This document shows positions 6,149 to 9,298 of a stretch of 9,298 bases of DNA, piece after piece. The notes under the pieces were generated by a model. It was not told the origin of the DNA. It saw only the letters and a list, made by a program, of their open reading frames with translations, and did no database searches. Where the stretch lies: the NCBI GenBank assembly GCA_031255695.1, contig JAIRSA010000175.1, forward strand, positions 1 to 9,298, given 5' to 3'. This stretch comes from Eubacteriales Family XIII. Incertae Sedis bacterium. GTDB taxonomy: Bacteria; Bacillota; Clostridia; Peptostreptococcales; Anaerovoracaceae. A program made the position numbers and the translations under genes. How positions within the stretch are numbered: position 1 is the stretch's first letter; each line of letters opens with the position of its first letter.

Positions 6149-6793
6149 ATGAAACCGCTTATTTCAATCGAAACTGTCCCAATTTCAATAGAATACAACG
6201 TTACGCGGGCCCCGGCCAAGCCTGCCGTCCAAAATTCGGGCTCTGGCAATAGCCAGTCGGCAAAGCTACGGGTCTCAAGGGACAACAACCAGCTGACGAT
6301 CAGAAGCAACCCGATACAGATCCAGATGCGGGATACGTTTGAACAGACCAATCTGCGGTATATAGGCTATACAGCAACCGCAGAGTATTCCAGGAACGGC
6401 ACACTCAGCATGGACGTGCAGATACAGGGCGGGGATCCTTCAGCACAGGGCGGCGCGGCCAAGGCGCCCAGGACGGACTACCGTTTCCATACTGCGGGCG
6501 GCGGCATCGACCGCATGGTCGACGCAGTGCCCCGTGCGGCGGCGCCTGCGCCACCGCTGGCCGGCATGCGGATCAATTTCGACATGACACGGCTTTCGGA
6601 CGGGCAGGACATCGGCATCGACAATGTCGAGGCCAGTTTCATCCCGCCGGATCTTGAGATCAGCATAGTCGAATACCCAAAGGTAATCGTCAAGTACGTG
6701 GGCGGCCCGATATATTTCCCAAGGAGCGCCGACCCGAACTACGAGCCGCCGGCAGACATGCACACCGGCAGCAACTTCGAAACCAAGGTATAG
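6149..6793 (+). CDS. DUF6470 family protein (YviE-like)
   Basis: This is an uncharacterised protein conserved between flgL and fliW in Bacillota, corresponding in position and character to B. subtilis YviE. The product has 214 residues. It begins MKPLISIETVPISIEYNVT, an alternating hydrophobic beta-strand pattern, then has RVSRDNNQLTIRSNPIQIQM at about 42-61. The middle (about 92-140) is Gly/Ala/Pro-rich and probably flexible. The C-terminal half returns to beta-type sequence (DLEISIVEYPKVIVKYVGGP) near 168-187. No signal peptide, membrane segment or catalytic motif is visible. The start follows AAGGAGG (6131-6137) with an 11-nt gap. The family call rests on position, the N-terminal pattern and length; the function is unknown, though location suggests a role in filament assembly or in the FliW-CsrA circuit. 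Confidence 0.8.
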   Translation: MKPLISIETVPISIEYNVTRAPAKPAVQNSGSGNSQSAKLRVSRDNNQLTIRSNPIQIQMRDTFEQTNLRYIGYTATAEYSRNGTLSMDVQIQGGDPSAQGGAAKAPRTDYRFHTAGGGIDRMVDAVPRAAAPAPPLAGMRINFDMTRLSDGQDIGIDNVEASFIPPDLEISIVEYPKVIVKYVGGPIYFPRSADPNYEPPADMHTGSNFETKV

Positions 6794-6842
6794 CCGCGCC
6801 GGCGGCGGCCTCTTGGCGGCACGGCGGCAAAGAGGAGGTTTT

Positions 6843-7289
6843 ATGAAGATCGACACAAGGGATTTCGGCGTTATCGATTTCGACGAAAACGCCGTATATT
6901 CTTTTCCCGACGGGATCTACGGATTTGAGGGCGTCAATTCCTTCGTGATGTTCATGCACGAGGATGACGGGCTGTCTTTTGTCTATATGCAGGCAGCCGA
7001 GTCGCAGACGCCCTGTTTTCTTGTCTTTTCGCCATGGGAGCTGTTTCCGGGCTACGCCCCGCAGGTCGAAGAGGGCGACTTGGCCGTTTTGGATGTCGAG
7101 TCGTGGGAGGATCTGATATTCCTCGTCATAGCGACGGTCCACCCTGAAGACGCGAAACAGCTGTCCATCAACGCCAAAAGCCCCGTGGCCCTAAACCCTA
7201 AGTCCATGATCGGGCGCCAGGTCATCCTGATGAACGACGATTACCCTGTCAAGTACTACCCCTTTGACAGCGGCAGGAAGGGAGGCTGA
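6843..7289 (+). CDS. fliW: Flagellar assembly factor FliW
   Basis: FliW binds flagellin and, when released, binds CsrA allosterically and stops it repressing hag; it therefore matches flagellin synthesis to export (known from B. subtilis). The product has 148 residues, the usual size. Family features are VYSFPDGIYGFEGVNSFVMF (about 18-37), the WELFPGY region near 66-72, and INAKSPVALNPKSMIGRQVI near 111-130, followed by the DYPVKYYPF ending. Upstream in-frame ATG at 6813 is rejected because GAGGAGG (6832-6838) lies just before ATG 6843 and MKID matches the family start. The gene is 5 bp before csrA, which suggests the two are translated together. Confidence 0.95.
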   Translation: MKIDTRDFGVIDFDENAVYSFPDGIYGFEGVNSFVMFMHEDDGLSFVYMQAAESQTPCFLVFSPWELFPGYAPQVEEGDLAVLDVESWEDLIFLVIATVHPEDAKQLSINAKSPVALNPKSMIGRQVILMNDDYPVKYYPFDSGRKGG

Positions 7290-7294
7290 TCTTC

Positions 7295-7639
7295 ATGTTG
7301 GTTATCAGCAGAAAGGCCGGCGAAAAACTGAATGTCGGCGGCTCCATACAGTTCACGGTCTTGTCCGTGAACGGCGACAAGGTGTCCATAGGCATAGAGG
7401 CGCCGCGTGACATACCCGTCCTGCGCGGGGAGCTGGCCGACACCATCGAAAGCAACATCAGGTCGTCTGAGCAGCCGATCAAGGCCGAAGCCATACACGG
7501 GATCGCCGAGCTTCTCAAGACCGGCGCGGCCGGCGGCGAGGCGGGCGCAGGCACGGCCGGCGAAAAAGCCAGGCACGGCGCCAGCCCCTTCGGCATGGGC
7601 CAGGCCGGCGGCAGGCCCGACAAAGGCAAAAACGCCTGA
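7295..7639 (+). CDS. csrA: Carbon storage regulator CsrA with extended C-terminal tail
   Basis: CsrA is a dimeric RNA-binding protein that recognises GGA in hairpin loops and here probably represses hag translation. Residues 1-60 form the standard fold: MLVISRKAGEKLNVGG, FTVLSVNGDKVSIGIEAPRD and PVLRGEL, with the RNA-binding arginine at position 44. The product has 114 residues, against about 60-80 for most CsrA proteins. The helix after the core reaches about residue 75 (IHGIAELLK). The remaining 39 residues are Gly/Ala/Lys-rich (for example TGAAGGEAGAGTAGEKARHG) and have no recognised domain. ATG 7295 is preceded by GGGAGG (7280-7285), which overlaps the end of fliW. Identification of the core is secure; the role of the tail is unknown. 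Confidence 0.95.
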   Translation: MLVISRKAGEKLNVGGSIQFTVLSVNGDKVSIGIEAPRDIPVLRGELADTIESNIRSSEQPIKAEAIHGIAELLKTGAAGGEAGAGTAGEKARHGASPFGMGQAGGRPDKGKNA

Positions 7640-7690
7640 TACTGATACAGATTTCCCTATTGATACATCCATAATATATAATAATGCCAC

Positions 7691-7715
7691 GCCTGGCTTC
7701 GCCCAGGGGGCTTTT
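7691..7715 (+). terminator. Possible weak terminator after csrA (first array unit)
   Basis: GCCTGG-CTTCGC-CCAGGGGGC followed by CTTTT lies about 50 nt after the csrA stop. The 5-bp GC stem and four Ts make a weak intrinsic terminator. Further copies in the array could add to it. No better candidate exists between csrA and the hag promoter. Confidence 0.35.
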
Positions 7716-7933
7716 GCCTGCCCGGATACTTGGTTTCGTCCAGGGGCTTTTGCATGCCCGCACGCCTGGTTTTATCAGGAGGGCTTTGCTTGCCTGCATG
7801 CCTGGTTTCGTCCAGGGGCTTTTGCTTGCCCGCACGCCTGGTTTTATCAGGAGGGCTTTGCTTGCCTGCATGCCTGGTTTCGTCCAGGGGCTTTTGCATG
7901 CCCTCTGTCTTGGGTGTGGGCGCTGCATTTCTG
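7692..7933. repeat. 36-bp (72-bp alternating) hairpin tandem array between csrA and hag
   Basis: Units start at 7692, 7729, 7765, 7801, 7837 and 7873, with a decayed seventh at 7909; spacings are 37 then 36 throughout. Two unit types alternate. Type A has CCTGG-TTTCGT-CCAGG followed by GGCTTTTGC; type B has CCTGG-TTTTA-TCAGG followed by AGGGCTTTGC. Order is A-like, A, B, A, B, A. Each unit can fold into a 4-5 bp hairpin followed by a short T-run, so the array looks like serial weak terminators after csrA. There are no unique spacers, so it is not CRISPR. Because 36 is a multiple of three, several frames stay open across it on both strands, but none has a convincing start. Confidence 0.9.
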
Positions 7934-8009
7934 AGTTTCCTCTTTTGGGGTATTTGTGCACTAATTCATGCATATTGAAATATTTTTCAATTTTTGATCT
8001 ATATTTATC

Positions 8010-8036
8010 TAAAGATGCTTTATCCATAGTCGATAT
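8010..8036 (+). promoter_or_regulatory. Sigma-D (sigma-28) promoter of hag
   Basis: TAAA (8010-8013), exactly 15 bases, then GTCGATAT (8029-8036) matches TAAA-N15-GCCGATAA at 10 of 12 positions, in an AT-rich island. Transcription should begin near 8043, giving a leader of about 147 nt before flagellin. A dedicated sigma-D promoter for hag is usual in Bacillota. Confidence 0.85.
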
Positions 8037-8110
8037 TATTTTCGAGGCAAGGCTTCACAGTACCGCCGCCCGCACGCGGCTCCCCGCAGCAGGCGGCAAC
8101 ACATCAGGAA

Positions 8111-8126
8111 CCGGGACGGATCCCGG
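8111..8126 (+). promoter_or_regulatory. Candidate CsrA-binding hairpin in the hag leader
   Basis: CCGGGA-CGGA-TCCCGG is a perfect 6-bp hairpin with CGGA in the loop (ACGGAT if the closing pair opens), the way CsrA prefers its GGA to be presented. A second GGA lies in the hag Shine-Dalgarno about 64 nt downstream. Two-site repression with one site over the ribosome-binding site is known for B. subtilis hag. Binding here is inferred, not shown. Confidence 0.6.
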
Positions 8127-8133
8127 CGCTAAA

Positions 8134-8168
8134 GGGCATATGGCCTTCGGCCGGGGCATGGTATGCCC
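8134..8168 (+). promoter_or_regulatory. Alternative stems upstream of the hag ribosome-binding site
   Basis: TATGCCC (8162-8168) can pair with GGGCATA (8134-8140), enclosing the small hairpin GGCC-TTC-GGCC (8142-8152). Alternatively ATGCCC (8163-8168) pairs with GGGCAT (8154-8159) across GGT. The two folds exclude each other. Further upstream, GCCGCC (8065-8070) can pair with GGCGGC (8092-8097) around GCGG/CCGC. The whole leader is therefore strongly structured. Confidence 0.4.
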
Positions 8169-8177
8169 ATTACATTC

Positions 8178-8183
8178 AGGAGG
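8178..8183 (+). promoter_or_regulatory. hag ribosome-binding site with embedded GGA
   Basis: AGGAGG lies 6 nt before ATG 8190 and continues into GGA (8182-8184). In B. subtilis the second CsrA site overlaps the hag Shine-Dalgarno; the same overlap is possible here. Confidence 0.7.
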
Positions 8184-8189
8184 AATGAC

Positions 8190-9298
8190 ATGATTATTAA
8201 CCACAACATACCAGCATTGAACACCTACCGCTCGCTGTCCAGCAACAGCCTGAACACGAACAAATCCCTGTCCAAGCTCTCCTCTGGCCTCCGTATCAAC
8301 AATGCAGGCGACGACGCGGCCGGGCTGGCCATCTCCGAGAAGATGAGGAGCCAGATCAGGGGCCTCGACCAGGCCAGCAGGAACGCCTACGACGGCAAGT
8401 CCCTCCTGCAGACGGCCGAGGGCGCGCTGAACGAGACCCACAGCATACTCCAGAGGATGAAGGAGCTTGCGGTCCAGTCGGCGAACGATACCAACACCCA
8501 GTTCGACAGGACGGAGATCCAGAAGGAGATCGAACAGCTGAAGACTGAAATCGACAGGATCTCCAGGGACACAGAGTTCAACACCATGAAGCTGCTTGAC
8601 GGCACCATGGGCGCCACGGCCTCCTCCAGCTCCACAACGGCGGGCAACTTTAAGGGCATATCCTTCGATGTTGTCGGCATAGGGGTCAAGGCCGGCCAGT
8701 ATACCCTCTCCGCAGCCCAAGTTACAGATAAAGCTGACGGCTTCTCCATGACCGGCGGCATCAGCGGCGTAACCAATACCAACATCACAATCGGCGCATC
8801 GAAGGTCAGCGCCGGCGGCGACGGGCTCGGCGCCAAGTATGGGGACTACAAGCTAGAGGCCACGAAGAACCTGGGCGGCAGCTACACCTTCACCCTGCGC
8901 GGCCCAGACGGCAACTATGAGGTCCTGGACAACCGCACGCCGGGTTCGCTCGCATTTGACAAACTCGGCATAACGCTCGATCTCGGCGGCAAAGTCGCCG
9001 ACAGCGGCACGCTGAACTTCACCATCAAGGGCGATGTCAAGCTCACGCTCAAGGGCGTTTCCACCGATCCCAACACCAAGGGCATAGAGATCAAGCTTAC
9101 AGCGACCGGCTACAATGGCGGCAACCTGAACATAGGCGGCCTGCAGTTCGAGTTCAGGGCGGGCTTCGCTTCGGCGGCCACCCCCACGACAAGCGTCACT
9201 GTCTTCGACGACTCCATCAAGCTGCACATCGGGGCCAACGCGGACCAGAACATGAACATCTCCGTGCTTGACTCCTCTTCGAGGGCGCTGGGCGTCAA
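8190..9298 (+). CDS. hag: Flagellin (Hag/FliC), 3' end outside the window
   Basis: Flagellin is the filament subunit, exported by the flagellar type III system. The window holds 369 codons with no stop and the gene continues right. The N-terminus MIINHNIPALNTYRSLSSNS and LSSGLRINNAGDDAAGLAIS (about 30-49) are the conserved D0/D1 region, which runs to MKLLDG at residues 133-138. Residues about 140-343 are a Gly/Thr/Ser-rich variable domain predicted to face the outside. The conserved C-terminal D1 begins at LHIGANADQNMNISV (345-359) and reaches ALGV at the edge. Roughly 80-100 residues, including the C-terminal D0 helix where B. subtilis FliW binds, are probably missing. It has its own sigma-D promoter and a leader with CsrA-type sites. 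Confidence 0.97.
   Translation, partial: MIINHNIPALNTYRSLSSNSLNTNKSLSKLSSGLRINNAGDDAAGLAISEKMRSQIRGLDQASRNAYDGKSLLQTAEGALNETHSILQRMKELAVQSANDTNTQFDRTEIQKEIEQLKTEIDRISRDTEFNTMKLLDGTMGATASSSSTTAGNFKGISFDVVGIGVKAGQYTLSAAQVTDKADGFSMTGGISGVTNTNITIGASKVSAGGDGLGAKYGDYKLEATKNLGGSYTFTLRGPDGNYEVLDNRTPGSLAFDKLGITLDLGGKVADSGTLNFTIKGDVKLTLKGVSTDPNTKGIEIKLTATGYNGGNLNIGGLQFEFRAGFASAATPTTSVTVFDDSIKLHIGANADQNMNISVLDSSSRALGV

Noticed and set aside
5164..6351. Minus-strand 395-codon open frame opposite flgL
   Set aside because: It is a shadow of flgL and the DUF6470 gene; its sequence is Arg/Leu/Val-rich with no family resemblance and no ribosome-binding site.
7692..7933. CRISPR array interpretation of the 36-bp repeats
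   Set aside because: Repeats are contiguous with no unique spacers, alternate in two types, and no cas genes are nearby.
7515..8027. Minus-strand 170-codon frame over the csrA end and the 36-bp array
   Set aside because: Its length results from the repeat period being a multiple of three; the start overlaps the hag sigma-D promoter, no ribosome-binding site is seen, and it runs antisense into csrA.

Overview
This window is a flagellar gene cluster, most likely from a GC-rich, Gram-positive-type anaerobe of the Clostridia (Bacillota). The assignment rests on gene order: flgM, flgN, flgK, flgL, a DUF6470/YviE-type gene, fliW, csrA and hag run on the + strand in the order known from Bacillus subtilis and many Clostridia. 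Shine-Dalgarno sites are strong (AGGAGG-like), and sigma-D (sigma-28) promoters precede flgM and hag. Genus cannot be told from the sequence. Coding regions are GC-rich and frequently use AGG and ATA codons. The main regulatory intergenic regions (about 1860-2240 and 7920-8060) are AT-rich.

Left part (1-1700, minus strand): flgB, flgC and fliE, early genes for the proximal rod and the basal-body junction, are read leftwards as an operon. Past fliE there are five copies of a 46-bp GC-rich tandem repeat that reach almost to the window edge; the operon would be expected to continue with fliF outside the window. A leader of about 400 nt precedes flgB. It contains strong inverted repeats and a 15-codon ORF with an ideal ribosome-binding site.

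Middle (1700-2295): a divergent regulatory region between the leftward early operon (candidate sigma-A promoters) and the rightward late operon (near-consensus sigma-D promoter at 2208-2234).

Right part (2296-9298, plus strand): flgM (anti-sigma-D), flgN (chaperone for FlgK/FlgL), flgK and flgL (hook-filament junction), the DUF6470 gene, fliW and csrA. A 36-bp hairpin-bearing tandem array follows. Then come a separate sigma-D promoter, a long structured leader and hag (flagellin), which runs off the right edge. FliW, CsrA and flagellin form the partner-switch known from B. subtilis: flagellin sequesters FliW, and free CsrA represses hag translation at GGA sites in the leader. The hag leader here has a 6-bp hairpin presenting CGGA in its loop and a second GGA in the Shine-Dalgarno, which fits that control.

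No clearly new system is visible. The parts worth a second look are the two tandem arrays, the 114-residue CsrA with a Gly/Ala-rich tail, mutually exclusive stems in the hag leader, small repeats placed at ribosome-binding regions of flgN and flgK, and the structured flgB leader with its mini-ORF.
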